Positions 1 to 9,447 are shown, counted from the stretch's first letter. The stretch is DNA of 64,000 nt from Orlajensenia flava (GCF_004801905.1 NZ_SSSN01000003.1:558001-622000), one strand, 5' to 3'. Translations and numbers: made by a program. The notes: generated by a model from the sequence alone, not told the origin.

Positions 1-203
1 CATACAGCATGGGCAGCCAGTTCTTCATCGTCTACGGCGACACGTCGATCCCTGCGGACGCCGCCGGGGGCTACACGGTCATCGGTCACGTCACCAGCGG
101 CCTCGACGGGCTCTCGGCCATCACGAGCGCCGGTGTCGAGGGTGGTGGCCAGGACGGCAAGCCCGCCGTTCCGGTCACGATGACCGCCATCAGCGTCCAG
201 TAA
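1..203 (+). CDS. Peptidyl-prolyl cis-trans isomerase, cyclophilin type (C-terminal fragment)
   Basis: The 5' part lies outside the window; the frame is open from base 3 to a TAA at 201-203. The visible tail carries the cyclophilin signature GSQFFIVYGD (usually GSQFFI), followed by GGYTVIGHVTSGLDGL, which matches the family's 'tvFGrVveGmdvv' strand near the C-terminus. Cyclophilins isomerise Xaa-Pro bonds; actinobacterial ones at this locus are often membrane-anchored or exported, but the N-terminus that would show this is missing. It precedes a DUF349 gene on the same strand, 129 bases away. Confidence 0.85.
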   Translation, partial: YSMGSQFFIVYGDTSIPADAAGGYTVIGHVTSGLDGLSAITSAGVEGGGQDGKPAVPVTMTAISVQ

Positions 204-332
204 CGGCGCCGGCAGGCGCAGTCCAGCCCTACTCCGCATCCGCGGGGCGTGGAATAGGCTTATGCCCGGGCAGGCCGTCGATGACGGCCATCGGGCGGCT
301 TCGGCCGTATCAACACATCAAGGTGGACACTC

Positions 333-1565
333 GTGGCTTCAGACACTCAGCACCCGTGGGGGCGCGTCGATGAGACGGGCACCGTCTTCGTCATCGAGGC
401 GGATGGCGAACGCGAGGTCGGACAGTTCCCCGACGCGACACCCGATGAGGCGCTCGCCTACTACGAACGCAAGTTCACCGATCTCGCCGGTCAGGTCACC
501 CTGCTCGAACAGCGCGCCAAGCGCGGCGCTCCCGCCGCCGACATCGCCAAGACCGTCTCCACACTCTCCACGACCGTCGCGACGGCCAACGCGGTCGGCG
601 ACCTGGCCGCACTCGCCAGGCGCCTCGAAGCGCTCGGCGGAACGGTGACCCAGCTCACCGAGCAGCAGAGCGCCGAGGACCGGGCGGCGACCGACGCGGC
701 GATCGCCGAGCGAACGGCCATCGTCGAGGCCGCCGAGAAGCTCGCCGCGGCCGACCCCGCGAAGACGCAGTGGAAGCAGACGACCACCGAGCTGGACGCG
801 CTGTTCGCCTGCTGGCAGTCCCATCAGCACGAGGGTGCTCGCGTGCCCAAGGGAGTGGCGAACGAGCTCTGGAAGCGTTTCCGCGCCGCCCGGACCACCA
901 TCGAAACGCACCGCAAGGCGTTCTTCTCCGACCTGGACAACGCCCACCGCGACGTGCGCTCCCGCAAGCAAGAGCTCATCGACCGAGCCGAGGCCCTCGC
1001 GCCCAAGGGCGCAGACGGCATCCCGACGTATCGCGGTCTGCTCGACGACTGGAAGGCGGCTGGTCGCGCGGGCAAGAAGCAGGATGACGCCCTCTGGGCG
1101 CGTTTCAAGGCTGCAGGGGACGTGCTGTACGGGGCCAAGGCGGAGGTCGACGCGGCCGAGAACGAGGAGTTCTCCGCGAACCTGACCGCCAAGCTCGCCC
1201 TCCTCGACGAGGCTCAGCCCATCCTGTCCGAGACGGATCGCACGAAGGCCCGAGCGGCTCTCACCGGCATCCAGCGGCGCTGGGACGAGATCGGCAAGGT
1301 GCCCCGTGACCAGGTGAAGCCGGTCGAGGAGCGGATGCGCAAGGTCGAGAACGCCGTGCGCAAGCTCGACGACGATCACTGGGTGAAGAACAACCCCGAG
1401 ACCAAGGCGCGTGCCGACGGCCTCGCGGGTCAGTTGAACAGCGCGATCGCCAAGCTGGAGGACGAGCTCGCGGCTGCGAAGGCGTCGAAGGACAAGGCGG
1501 CCATCGCGGCGGCGACGGAGGCACTGGAGACCCGGAAGGCCTGGCTCGGCGCCATCAACCGCTGA
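333..1565 (+). CDS. DUF349 domain-containing protein
   Basis: This 410-residue protein is rich in charged and alanine residues and predicted to be mostly helical or coiled coil. It carries repeated DUF349-type units, for example TQWKQTTTELDALFACWQ, LWKRFRAARTTIETHRKAF and RGLLDDWKAAGRAGKKQDDA, with the recurrent W...(D/E)..LW.RF spacing of that family. The GTG start at 333 is chosen because AGGTGG lies about six bases upstream and the protein begins with the usual short acidic N-terminus (WGRVDETGTVFV). Function is unknown; the family is conserved next to rel and a cyclophilin in actinobacteria. It is probably cytoplasmic, as no signal or membrane segment is visible. Confidence 0.9.
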   Translation: MASDTQHPWGRVDETGTVFVIEADGEREVGQFPDATPDEALAYYERKFTDLAGQVTLLEQRAKRGAPAADIAKTVSTLSTTVATANAVGDLAALARRLEALGGTVTQLTEQQSAEDRAATDAAIAERTAIVEAAEKLAAADPAKTQWKQTTTELDALFACWQSHQHEGARVPKGVANELWKRFRAARTTIETHRKAFFSDLDNAHRDVRSRKQELIDRAEALAPKGADGIPTYRGLLDDWKAAGRAGKKQDDALWARFKAAGDVLYGAKAEVDAAENEEFSANLTAKLALLDEAQPILSETDRTKARAALTGIQRRWDEIGKVPRDQVKPVEERMRKVENAVRKLDDDHWVKNNPETKARADGLAGQLNSAIAKLEDELAAAKASKDKAAIAAATEALETRKAWLGAINR

Positions 1566-1653
1566 CTCTCCCCAGCCGGCTCCTGCAGAACGGTTCCTCA
1601 CAGATCCGCAACGATCGATCGCGCGACCGTGGCTGCGCGCCGAGGATGTCGTC

Positions 1654-2322
1654 ATGGCATCGCTCATCAACGACGTGCTCGGCATCGACGATCTGCCGAT
1701 GGCCGAGCTGCACGCACTGAAGCTCCTCGGGGAGGTCTACCCCGTCGGTGACGGGTTCTCCCCCGTCGACCTCCCCAGCCTGAGCATCACTCGGGCCGCG
1801 GCCGTCGCCATGATCGCTCCCGCGCGATTCATCGCCGACCGGCGCACGGCCGCTTGGGTGTGGAGCGGGTACGGAGGCGCCCCCTCTCCCCCGCAGTTCT
1901 GCATCGACATCCGGCTCCGCAAGCGGCAGCCGCGTCGCAGTCGATGCGAACTGCGCGAAGTCGTGGTCTCATCCGCCGACGTCGTGATGCTCGGCGGCCT
2001 CCCGATCATGTCCGCCCTGCGCACCGCGATCGACATTTCCCGCGACGCCATGTGTCCGGATGCCCTCGCGGTGCAGACGTTGGCGGCTTTGCTTCCCAGC
2101 ACCGGACTCTCGGTGGAGGAGTGCATCGCCGAGCTCGACGCTCAGGTCTCGCAGGCCTACTGCAGAACAGGGCGCCGACGACTGGTCGAGGCGTCAGCCG
2201 TCATTGACGCGGTAGACGTCGTAGACCGCGTCGATGCGACGGACAGCATTGAGCACCCGGTCCAGATGGGTCGTGTCACCCATCTCGAACACGAACCGGC
2301 TCACCGCAAGTCGGTCGCGTGA
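1654..2322 (+). CDS. AbiEi-like hypothetical protein (type IV antitoxin-related)
   Basis: The 222-residue frame resembles small actinobacterial proteins related to the AbiEi antitoxin: an N-terminal helix pair (DDLPMAELHALKLLGEVYP), then GDGFSPVDLP, a run of ARFIADRRTAAWVW and the core VVSSADVVMLGGLPIMSALRTAIDI. A GAGG sequence about eight bases before the ATG supports the start. No AbiEii nucleotidyltransferase partner is nearby, so a toxin-antitoxin role is not supported by context. The last ~43 codons (from 2194) read antisense through the 3' end of rel and look non-native (AVIDAVDVVDRVDATDS), suggesting the original stop was lost by mutation. The assignment rests on recalled family resemblance. 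Confidence 0.6.
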   Translation: MASLINDVLGIDDLPMAELHALKLLGEVYPVGDGFSPVDLPSLSITRAAAVAMIAPARFIADRRTAAWVWSGYGGAPSPPQFCIDIRLRKRQPRRSRCELREVVVSSADVVMLGGLPIMSALRTAIDISRDAMCPDALAVQTLAALLPSTGLSVEECIAELDAQVSQAYCRTGRRRLVEASAVIDAVDVVDRVDATDSIEHPVQMGRVTHLEHEPAHRKSVA

Positions 2323-4440
2323 GGTCGAGACGTTGGCCGAGAGGATGTTGACGTGATGCTCGCTGAGCACGCGGGTCACGTCGGAGAGCAGTCCGCTGCG
2401 ATCGAGGGCCTCGATCTGGATCTGCACGAGGAAGACGCTCTTGGAGGTCGGCGCCCACTGCACGTCGATCATCCGGTCGGGTTCGCGCATCAGGCCAGCG
2501 ACGTTGTGGCACGACGCCTGATGCACCGAGACGCCTTGGCCGCGCGTGATGAAGCCGACGATCTCGTCGCCGGGAACGGGCGTGCAGCAGCGCGCCAGCT
2601 TCACGAGGATGTCCGGGGCCCCCCGCACGAGCACGCCGGAGTCGCTGTCGCGCAGCGTCGGCCGACCCCGGGTGGGGATGGAGAACTCCGGTACCTCGGC
2701 CTCCTGGTCGGCGTGCACGAAGGAGACGACCTTCTCGAGCACCGACTGGGTCGAAACGTGCCCCTCACCGACGGCCGCGTACAGCGCCGCGACGTCGACG
2801 TAGTTCAACTGGGCGGCGACCTCGGCGAAGGAGTCCTGACTCATCAACTTCTGCAACGGCATGTTCTGCTTGCGCATCGCCCGGGCGATCGCGTCCCGGC
2901 CCTGCTCGACCGCCTCGTCGCGCCGCTCCTTGGTGAACCACTGCCGGATCTTGTTGCGGGCACGGGGGCTCTTGACGAAGTTCAGCCAGTCCTGACTGGG
3001 GCCGGAGTCGGGATTCTTGGAGGTGAAGACCTCCACGACGTCGCCACTGGACAGGCTCGACTCGAGCGGAACCAGTCGACCGTTGACCTTCGCGCCCATC
3101 GTGCGGTGTCCGACCTCGGTGTGCACGGCGTAGGCGAAGTCGACCGGGGTGGCACCGGCCGGGAGGCCGATCACGCGACCCTTGGGCGTGAAGACGTAAA
3201 CCTCCTTCGCGCCGATCTCGTAGCGAAGCGAGTCGAGGAACTCGCCGGGATCGCTCGTCTCGGCCTGCCAGTCGGAGATGTGCGCCAGCCAGGCGAGGTC
3301 GGTGTCCATCGCCGGGCCGCCCGCCGACTTCCCGGTGGTCTGCTCCTTATACATCCAATGCGCCGCGACGCCGTACTCGGCACGCTGGTGCATCTCGAAC
3401 GTGCGGATCTGCAGCTCGACGGCTCGCCCCTGCGGTCCGAGGACGGTCGTGTGCAGCGACTGGTAGAGGTTGAACTTGGGAGTGGCGATGTAGTCCTTGA
3501 AGCGACCGGGCAGCGGAGTCCACCGGGCATGAATCGCGCCCAGCACGGCATAGCAGTCTCGCACCGAGCCCACCAGGACGCGGATTCCGACCAGGTCGTA
3601 GATCTCGTCGAAGTCGCGGCCGCGAACGACCATCTTCTGGTAGATCGAGTAGTACTGCTTCGGCCGACCAACGACCTTGCCGCGGATCTTGGCCGCCTTC
3701 AGGTCGTCGTTGACCGCGTCGATCACTTGCTGCACGAACTCCTCGCGCTGCGGCGTGCGCTGACGGACGAGGCTCTCGATCTCGACGTAGAGCTTCGGGT
3801 ACAGCACCGCGAACGAGAGGTCTTCGAGCTCCCACTTGATCGCCTGGATGCCCAGGCGATGCGCGAGCGGCGCGTAGATCTCGAGTGTCTCGGTCGCTTT
3901 CCGCGTGGCCGACTCGGCGGGAACGAATCCCCACGTGCGGGCGTTGTGGAGCCGATCGGCGAGCTTGATGATGAGTACCCGGATGTCCTTGGACATCGCC
4001 ACGATCATCTTGCGCACGGTCTCGGCCTGCGTCGAGTCGCCGTATTTGACCTTGTCGAGCTTGGTGACGCCGTCGACCAGCATGGCGATCTCGTCACCGA
4101 AATCGACGCTGACCTGCTCGAGCGTGTACGGGGTGTCCTCGACGGTGTCGTGGAGCAGGGCCGCAGCCACGGTCTTGGCGCCGATGCCGAGATCGGCGAG
4201 GATCTGCGCCACCGCGACCGGATGCGTGATGTACGGTTCGCCGCTACGTCGCAGCTGGCCGGTGTGCGCCTTCTCCGCGACGGTGTACGCGCGCTCGACG
4301 AGGGCGATGTCCGCCTTGGGATGGTGCATGCGCACGGTGCGCAGCAGGGTGTCGACCGCGCCGACGGGCTGCGCCTTCGAGAAGATCCGCGGCACCAGGC
4401 GGCGCAGTGAAGCGGTGGACGACGTCGTCTGCTCGGTCAT
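2194..4440 (-). CDS. rel: Bifunctional (p)ppGpp synthetase/hydrolase Rel
   Basis: A 748-residue long RSH enzyme that makes and degrades the stringent-response alarmone (p)ppGpp. Domains in order: HD hydrolase (about 60-210) with AALLHDTVEDT and ADRLHNARTW; synthetase (about 260-390) with RPKQYYSIYQKM, the G-loop-like NLYQSLHTTV and ELQIRTFEMHQ; TGS (about 415-475) with VYVFTPKGRVIGLP; a conserved-cysteine region with LARCCTPVPGDEI; and a C-terminal ACT domain. Both catalytic domains keep their motifs, so both activities are expected. The ATG is preceded by GGGAGGTGG. A -10-like GATAAT lies upstream, so it likely has its own promoter downstream of secF. Its 3' end overlaps the AbiEi-like ORF. 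Confidence 0.97.
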   Translation of the reverse strand: MTEQTTSSTASLRRLVPRIFSKAQPVGAVDTLLRTVRMHHPKADIALVERAYTVAEKAHTGQLRRSGEPYITHPVAVAQILADLGIGAKTVAAALLHDTVEDTPYTLEQVSVDFGDEIAMLVDGVTKLDKVKYGDSTQAETVRKMIVAMSKDIRVLIIKLADRLHNARTWGFVPAESATRKATETLEIYAPLAHRLGIQAIKWELEDLSFAVLYPKLYVEIESLVRQRTPQREEFVQQVIDAVNDDLKAAKIRGKVVGRPKQYYSIYQKMVVRGRDFDEIYDLVGIRVLVGSVRDCYAVLGAIHARWTPLPGRFKDYIATPKFNLYQSLHTTVLGPQGRAVELQIRTFEMHQRAEYGVAAHWMYKEQTTGKSAGGPAMDTDLAWLAHISDWQAETSDPGEFLDSLRYEIGAKEVYVFTPKGRVIGLPAGATPVDFAYAVHTEVGHRTMGAKVNGRLVPLESSLSSGDVVEVFTSKNPDSGPSQDWLNFVKSPRARNKIRQWFTKERRDEAVEQGRDAIARAMRKQNMPLQKLMSQDSFAEVAAQLNYVDVAALYAAVGEGHVSTQSVLEKVVSFVHADQEAEVPEFSIPTRGRPTLRDSDSGVLVRGAPDILVKLARCCTPVPGDEIVGFITRGQGVSVHQASCHNVAGLMREPDRMIDVQWAPTSKSVFLVQIQIEALDRSGLLSDVTRVLSEHHVNILSANVSTSRDRLAVSRFVFEMGDTTHLDRVLNAVRRIDAVYDVYRVNDG

Positions 4441-4465
4441 CCGGCCACCTCCCCTCGAACCCTCA

Positions 4466-4471
4466 ATTATC
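4466..4471 (-). promoter_or_regulatory. Putative -10 element of rel
   Basis: GATAAT on the minus strand, 26 bases before the rel ATG and followed by the GGGAGGTGG ribosome-binding site. No clear -35 box was found; the call is by eye. Confidence 0.4.
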
Positions 4472-4508
4472 CTCGCTCGCGGGAGTGGTCCGGGTCACCG
4501 GGCACGGA

Positions 4509-5528
4509 TCAGACCGTGACGTCGTCGAGTGCCGGCTGCCCGGCGGCGCGCCGGCGGAGGCGAAGCACCTCGGCGTCGTGCTTGGCGACATTCTTCTCAC
4601 TCGATCGGAACATCGCGTACATCGGCGCCGCGAGGAACACGGTCGACCAGGTGCCCACGAGGATTCCGATGAACAGGGCGAGCGAGATGTCGCGCAGAGT
4701 GTCGGCTCCGAGGGCGAACGCGCCGATGAACAGGATCGACGCGACCGGCAGGGCCGCGACGACGCTCGTGTTGATCGAACGCACCAGGGTCTGGTTGACC
4801 GCGAGGTTCACCGATTCGCCGAACGTCCGGGACGTTCCCGTCAGGTCCTCCTTGGTGTTCTCGCGGATCTTGTCGAACACCACGACCGTGTCGTAGAGCG
4901 AGTACGCGAGGATCGTCAGGATGCCGATGACCGCCGCCGGCGTGACCTCGAAGCCGACCGCACCGTAGACGCCCGTCGTGACGATGAGGTCGGCCATGAG
5001 CGCGATGATCGCCGCTATCGACATCTTCCAGGTGCGGAAGTACAGCGCCATGCCGATCGCTGCGAGCACGATGAACACCACCAGGCCCTGGATCGTCTGC
5101 CGCGTGATGTCGGCGCCCCAGACCGGACCGATGAACGAGCTCGCGACATCCGCATCGGTGACGTCGTACGCCTGGGCGAGCGCGTCGGCGACATCCTTCG
5201 TCTCCGCCGTCGTGAGCTGGTCGGTCTGGACACGCACGCCGGAGCCGCCGCCGACGATGGTCACGTGGGCCACCGCGTTCGGAACGGTCGAGGAGACTGC
5301 GTCCTCCGCAGGCTTCGGCTGCGCGTTCTCGACGCCGGTGATCTGGAACTGCGACCCGCCCCTGAACTCGATGCCGAGATTGAAGCCACCGCGGAGCACG
5401 GGGATGAGGATGGAGATGAGCACGAGCGCGCCCACGATGATGAACCAGGTGCGGCGCTTGCCGACGAAGTCGAACGAGCGCTTGCCGGTGTAGAGGTCGT
5501 TGCCGAACTCGGTGAGGCGACTGGCCAT
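4509..5528 (-). CDS. secF: Protein translocase subunit SecF
   Basis: A 339-residue integral membrane protein that partners SecD to complete Sec-dependent export with the proton-motive force. The first membrane segment (about 27-47) is followed by the family signature FNLGIEFRGGSQFQI; five further segments fill the C-terminal half, including the conserved YSLYDTVVVFDKIREN of RND-type SecF. The start codon overlaps the secD stop by one base (TGATG), so the two are translationally coupled. It is the last gene of the yebC-ruvCAB-yajC-secDF run. Confidence 0.97.
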   Translation of the reverse strand: MASRLTEFGNDLYTGKRSFDFVGKRRTWFIIVGALVLISILIPVLRGGFNLGIEFRGGSQFQITGVENAQPKPAEDAVSSTVPNAVAHVTIVGGGSGVRVQTDQLTTAETKDVADALAQAYDVTDADVASSFIGPVWGADITRQTIQGLVVFIVLAAIGMALYFRTWKMSIAAIIALMADLIVTTGVYGAVGFEVTPAAVIGILTILAYSLYDTVVVFDKIRENTKEDLTGTSRTFGESVNLAVNQTLVRSINTSVVAALPVASILFIGAFALGADTLRDISLALFIGILVGTWSTVFLAAPMYAMFRSSEKNVAKHDAEVLRLRRRAAGQPALDDVTV

Positions 5529-7261
5529 CAGTTCTCCTCCCCCTTCTTCGAGGTATCGGAGGTCTTCTGGGTGCCAACGGCGGCGAGTTCCGACGCCTTG
5601 CGCTCGGCGATGGTCTGCCGCTTGGCAGCCTCACGCGAGGCCGATGCCGCCTTGCCGACGGGGACGGATGCGGAGGGCTTGCGGAACTCCGCGCGCCCCC
5701 GGTAGACCGCGCCGAGAGCCGTCGGGTCCAGGCCCGACCACGGGTTGCCGCTCGAGAAGAACTTGGTCTGCGCGAGCAACTGCAGCATCGGATGCGTGAA
5801 GAGCACGACGATGATCACGTCGATCACGGTCGTGAGACCGAGCGTGAACGCGAAGCCCTGCACGCTGCCGACCGCGACGACGAACAGCACGATCGCGGCG
5901 AGGAGGTTGGTCGCCTTCGATGCGTAGATGGTGCGAAGCGCCCGCTTCCAGCCCGATTCGACGGCGCCGACGAGTCCGCGTCCGTCGCGCAGTTCGTCGC
6001 GGACGCGTTCGAAGTAGACGATGAAGGAGTCCGCCGTGAAGCCGATGGCGACGATGAGGCCCGCGACACCCGCGAGCGAGAGACGGTAGCCCTGGTACCA
6101 CGACAGGATCGTGATGGAGAGATAGGTGATGATCGCGGCGACGACCAGGGAGATGATGGTGACCGTGCCGAGCAGGCGGTACTGGAACAGGGTGTAGATG
6201 AACACCAGCAGCAGGCCGATGATGCCGGCGATGATGCCCGACTGCAGCTGAGCCGCTCCGAGGGTCGCGGTGATGGTGTCGGAGGACTGCACCGTGAAGC
6301 TGATCGGCAGCGCCCCGAACTTCAGCTGGTCGGCCAGTGCCTGAGCCGATTTCTGGTCGAAGTTTCCGGTGATCTGCGGCTTGCCATCCGTGATCACGCC
6401 GTTCATGGCCGGTGCGGAGAGCACCTTGCCGTCCAGCACGAAAGCGAACTGGTCCAGCGGTGACTGGCTCTTAAGACCGTAGAGTCGCTGACTGACGTCG
6501 CCGAAGTCCTTGGTCCCCTTGTCGTTAAAGACCAGGTTGATGGCCCACTGACCGGTGGATCCACCCTGACTGGTCTGGATGACGCCGGCGGATGCGTCCT
6601 TGATGTCAGCTCCGTCGACCTCGACGGGGCCGAGGATGTACTTGACCTGACCGCCGTCGTCGCACGTGACGAGGGGCTCCTCGGCGGGAGCCACGTTCGT
6701 CGTCGACACCTTCGAGCAGTCCAGGTTGTCGTACTGGTCCTGCAGTGCCGGGGTCACCCAGTTGAGGTCGGACCCGTTCGTGGGGCTCACCGTCGGCGTG
6801 CTGCGCGGCGCCTCGGACGGGGTTGCGGTCGGGGTGGGGCTCGTCGAGCCGTTGGCAGCGGCATCGGTCGGCGCACCGGCCACGAGGACCGGCCGCAGTT
6901 CGAGCTTCGCCGAGGACTGGATGCGGTTCTTGGTGTCGTTGTCGAGCTTGCCCGGAATGGCGACGACGATGTTGTTGCCCGACGTGCTGATCTCCGACTC
7001 GGAGACACCCGAGGAGTCCACGCGCTGGCGGATGATGGAGACCGCCTGGTTGAGCTGGTCATCCGTCACCGTCTGGCCGGTCTCGAGCTTGGGCGCGAGG
7101 ATGATCTGCGTCCCGCCCTCGAGATCGAGGCCCAGCTTGGGTGTCCACGATCCACCGCCGAACAACACGGCTGCCGTGTTGATGGCGATGAGGCCGACGA
7201 TGATCACGCCCAGCCAGATGAGGGAACGCCGCGCCTTCTTGACGGGAGTCGAAGTTGCCAC
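5528..7261 (-). CDS. secD: Protein translocase subunit SecD
   Basis: A 577-residue membrane subunit of the SecDF-YajC complex. An N-terminal membrane helix (about 13-33) is followed by the SecD signature KLGLDLEGGTQIIL, a large periplasmic-side P1 domain, and five C-terminal membrane helices with the conserved GFTADSFIVYFERVRDE. Between about 135 and 170 the P1 domain carries a Pro/Ser/Thr-rich, low-complexity insertion (for example TSPTPTATPSEAPRSTPT) typical of surface-exposed linkers. The C-terminal tail is charged (KKGEEN). It is coupled to secF and separated from yajC by a short gap containing a hairpin. Confidence 0.96.
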   Translation of the reverse strand: MATSTPVKKARRSLIWLGVIIVGLIAINTAAVLFGGGSWTPKLGLDLEGGTQIILAPKLETGQTVTDDQLNQAVSIIRQRVDSSGVSESEISTSGNNIVVAIPGKLDNDTKNRIQSSAKLELRPVLVAGAPTDAAANGSTSPTPTATPSEAPRSTPTVSPTNGSDLNWVTPALQDQYDNLDCSKVSTTNVAPAEEPLVTCDDGGQVKYILGPVEVDGADIKDASAGVIQTSQGGSTGQWAINLVFNDKGTKDFGDVSQRLYGLKSQSPLDQFAFVLDGKVLSAPAMNGVITDGKPQITGNFDQKSAQALADQLKFGALPISFTVQSSDTITATLGAAQLQSGIIAGIIGLLLVFIYTLFQYRLLGTVTIISLVVAAIITYLSITILSWYQGYRLSLAGVAGLIVAIGFTADSFIVYFERVRDELRDGRGLVGAVESGWKRALRTIYASKATNLLAAIVLFVVAVGSVQGFAFTLGLTTVIDVIIVVLFTHPMLQLLAQTKFFSSGNPWSGLDPTALGAVYRGRAEFRKPSASVPVGKAASASREAAKRQTIAERKASELAAVGTQKTSDTSKKGEEN

Positions 7262-7285
7262 CGAGGGAACTCAGCTTTCTACGGG

Positions 7286-7315
7286 CGCGCCGGAACCATC
7301 GTCGGCTCCGGCGCG
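7286..7315 (-). promoter_or_regulatory. Hairpin between yajC and secD
   Basis: Twelve-base arms (CGCGCCGGAACC and GGCTCCGGCGCG) pair with one A/C mismatch around a six-base loop, in the gap between the yajC stop and the secD start. There is no T-tract, so this is probably an RNA-processing or stability element, or a weak attenuator, rather than a full terminator. Confidence 0.4.
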
Positions 7316-7330
7316 GAGGAGGACGTCAGG

Positions 7331-7717
7331 TCAGTCGTTCGACTTCTTGCGCTCGGTGTCGACATCGGCGCTCTCGACCGGCTCGTCGGTGCGCACGCCG
7401 AACTCGGGCTCGCCCGAGGCGTCCTCGAGCGGCTCGGCCGGGCTCTCGTCGACGGCGACAGGAGTGACGACACGGGCGACGACCTGACGATGGACGGCGA
7501 GCACGGTACCGGGCGTCGACTCGAGAAGGACTTCATTGTCTTCCTCGTCGATCGACAGGATGGTGCCGTACACGCCGAAGTTGGTCATGACCTTCGCGCC
7601 GACGACGACCTGCGATTGCAGGTTCGCGGCATCCTTCGAACGCTTCTTGCTGTTGCGGAACATGAAGAAGATGAGCAGCGCCAGGACGGCGAGCATGATG
7701 AGGGTGATCGGATCCAT
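7331..7717 (-). CDS. yajC: Preprotein translocase subunit YajC
   Basis: A 128-residue small membrane protein: one N-terminal membrane helix (DPITLIMLAVLALLIFFMF) followed by the YajC core with basic RNSKKRSKDAANLQ, VVVGAKVMTNFGVYGTI and NEVLLESTPG. The acidic C-terminal tail (about 90-128) is longer than in proteobacterial YajC, as usual in actinobacteria. The ATG at 7717 is chosen because the hydrophobic helix follows directly; the open frame extends 14 codons further upstream but with untypical sequence. It lies between ruvB and secD in the same orientation. Confidence 0.92.
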   Translation of the reverse strand: MDPITLIMLAVLALLIFFMFRNSKKRSKDAANLQSQVVVGAKVMTNFGVYGTILSIDEEDNEVLLESTPGTVLAVHRQVVARVVTPVAVDESPAEPLEDASGEPEFGVRTDEPVESADVDTERKKSND

Positions 7718-7798
7718 GAAACCTGTAGAGCCTTCCGGGGTTCGACCCCTGTCAACCACGCCCGATTGGAGTGGGATACAGCGGGGGCCAGTTTCGAA

Positions 7799-8833
7799 TT
7801 ATAGGTCATCCAGTGTGAGGTGGCCTCCGCGGGGCGCGAGCCCGAAATGCGACCACGCCTCCCGGGTGGCCACACGGCCGCGGGGGGTGCGCGTGATGAG
7901 CCCGATGCGCACCAGGAACGGCTCCACGACCGACTCGATGGTCTCGGCCTCCTCGCCGACCGAGACCGCCAACGTGTTGAGCCCGACGGGACCGCCGTCG
8001 AAGCGCGTCAGGATCATCTGCATGACCGCGCGGTCCAGGCGATCGAGCCCCAGTGGGTCGACGTCGTAGAGCTCGAGAGCCGCCCGCACGGCGGCGAGGT
8101 CCGCCACCCCGTCCCCGGAGCCGTGCACCAGGGCGTAGTCGCGCACGCGCCGGAGCAGCCGGTTGGCGATGCGGGGGGTTCCCCGGCATCGACCGGCGAT
8201 CTCGGCGATCGACGGTGCGTCGATCGAGAGCTCGAGCATCCGCGCCGCCCGGGAGAGCACCTGCTGGAGTTCTGGCTCGTCGTAGAACTCGAGGTGGGCG
8301 GTGAAGCCGAACCGGTCGCGGAGGGGGTTGGGCAGCAGGCCGGCCCTCGTGGTCGCTCCGACGAGGGTGAAGGGCGACAGGTCGAGGGGAACGGATGTCG
8401 CGCCCGCCCCCTTGCCGACCATGATGTCGATGCGGAAGTCCTCCATGGCCAGGTAGAGCATCTCCTCGGCGGACCGCGCCATCCGGTGGATCTCGTCGAT
8501 GAACAGCACCTCACCCGGCACGAGGGAGGAGAGGATGGCGGCCAGGTCGCCTGCGTGCTGGACGGCCGGGCCGCTCGACATCCGCAACGGCCTGCCGCTC
8601 TCGTGGGCGACGATCATGGCGAGCGTGGTCTTGCCGAGCCCGGGCGGGCCGGCCAGCAGGATGTGGTCGGGCGTGCGCTGCTGCATCGCGGCAGCACGCA
8701 GCAGCAGTTGCAGCTGACCGCGCACCCGGGTCTGGCCGACGAACTCGTCCAGTGTGCGCGGGCGCAGCGCCCCCTCGAAGGCGAGCTCGGCCTCAGAGGA
8801 CAGCTCCGGATTGGTGATGTCGACCTCGCTCAT
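7799..8833 (-). CDS. ruvB: Holliday junction branch migration helicase RuvB
   Basis: A 344-residue AAA+ motor that pulls DNA through the RuvA-bound Holliday junction. It has Walker [10 protein letters not shown], Walker [11 protein letters not shown], sensor [18 protein letters not shown] (arginine finger) and a C-terminal winged helix with [14 protein letters not shown]. Its ATG overlaps the ruvA stop by four bases, giving a coupled ruvCAB operon. Confidence 0.97.
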   Translation of the reverse strand: MSEVDITNPELSSEAELAFEGALRPRTLDEFVGQTRVRGQLQLLLRAAAMQQRTPDHILLAGPPGLGKTTLAMIVAHESGRPLRMSSGPAVQHAGDLAAILSSLVPGEVLFIDEIHRMARSAEEMLYLAMEDFRIDIMVGKGAGATSVPLDLSPFTLVGATTRAGLLPNPLRDRFGFTAHLEFYDEPELQQVLSRAARMLELSIDAPSIAEIAGRCRGTPRIANRLLRRVRDYALVHGSGDGVADLAAVRAALELYDVDPLGLDRLDRAVMQMILTRFDGGPVGLNTLAVSVGEEAETIESVVEPFLVRIGLITRTPRGRVATREAWSHFGLAPRGGHLTLDDL

Positions 8834-9447
8834 GACGCCCGGCCGTGCTGCGAGGGACCGAGGCGGCCGAGCGTGAGGCGGAGGAGGGCGGGAACGGAGG
8901 CGCGCGCGGACTCGTCGGTCTCGGCGACCACCTCGTCGAGCGTCTGGGCGGCCACCCGCTCCGACCAGCCGAGCCCGACGAGTGCCGCGAGCACGGAATC
9001 GACGGCGGGCACACCGGCCGCGATGCGCGGGACTGCCGCCGGAGAGGTCGGCACGAGCTTGCCGGCCAGGGAGAGCGTGATGAGTTTGGCGGTCTTCGGG
9101 CCGATGCCGCTGACCTTGCGGAACACGGCGTCGTCGTCGGCGGCGACGGCACGGGCGATGTCGTCGGGCGAGAGGGCGGAGAGGACGCCGAGCGCGGACT
9201 TGGGGCCCACTCCCGTGACACCGATGAGCAGCTCGAAGACGCCGAGCTCATCGGGGGTGGCGAAACCGAACAGGGTGAGCGCATCTTCCCTGACGATGAG
9301 AGTGGTGTTGAGCCGCAGCTCGGACCCGATGCGGGCACCGAGCGCCTCAGCGGGGGTCACGTTGACGCTGAAACCCACTCCCCCGACCTCGATGACGACG
9401 ATGGTGCCGAGTGCCGAGAGCACGGTTCCGCGGAGGGTGGAGATCAC
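8830..9447 (-). CDS. ruvA: Holliday junction branch migration protein RuvA
   Basis: A 205-residue DNA-binding subunit that recognises the four-way junction and loads RuvB. The N-terminal OB fold begins [10 protein letters not shown]; two helix-hairpin-helix motifs follow ([19 protein letters not shown] and [12 protein letters not shown]), then the flexible linker and the C-terminal RuvB-binding domain ([16 protein letters not shown]). It overlaps ruvC and ruvB by four bases each. Confidence 0.96.
   Translation of the reverse strand: MISTLRGTVLSALGTIVVIEVGGVGFSVNVTPAEALGARIGSELRLNTTLIVREDALTLFGFATPDELGVFELLIGVTGVGPKSALGVLSALSPDDIARAVAADDDAVFRKVSGIGPKTAKLITLSLAGKLVPTSPAAVPRIAAGVPAVDSVLAALVGLGWSERVAAQTLDEVVAETDESARASVPALLRLTLGRLGPSQHGRAS

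Noticed and set aside
339-1685. Long open frame antisense to the DUF349 gene
   Set aside because: Its translation is Arg/Gly/Leu-rich without domains, and the opposite strand encodes a clear DUF349 protein with a ribosome-binding site.
2353-4410. 685-codon open frame antisense to rel
   Set aside because: High-GC codon shadow of rel; rich in Asp/Val/Arg/His with no recognisable fold.
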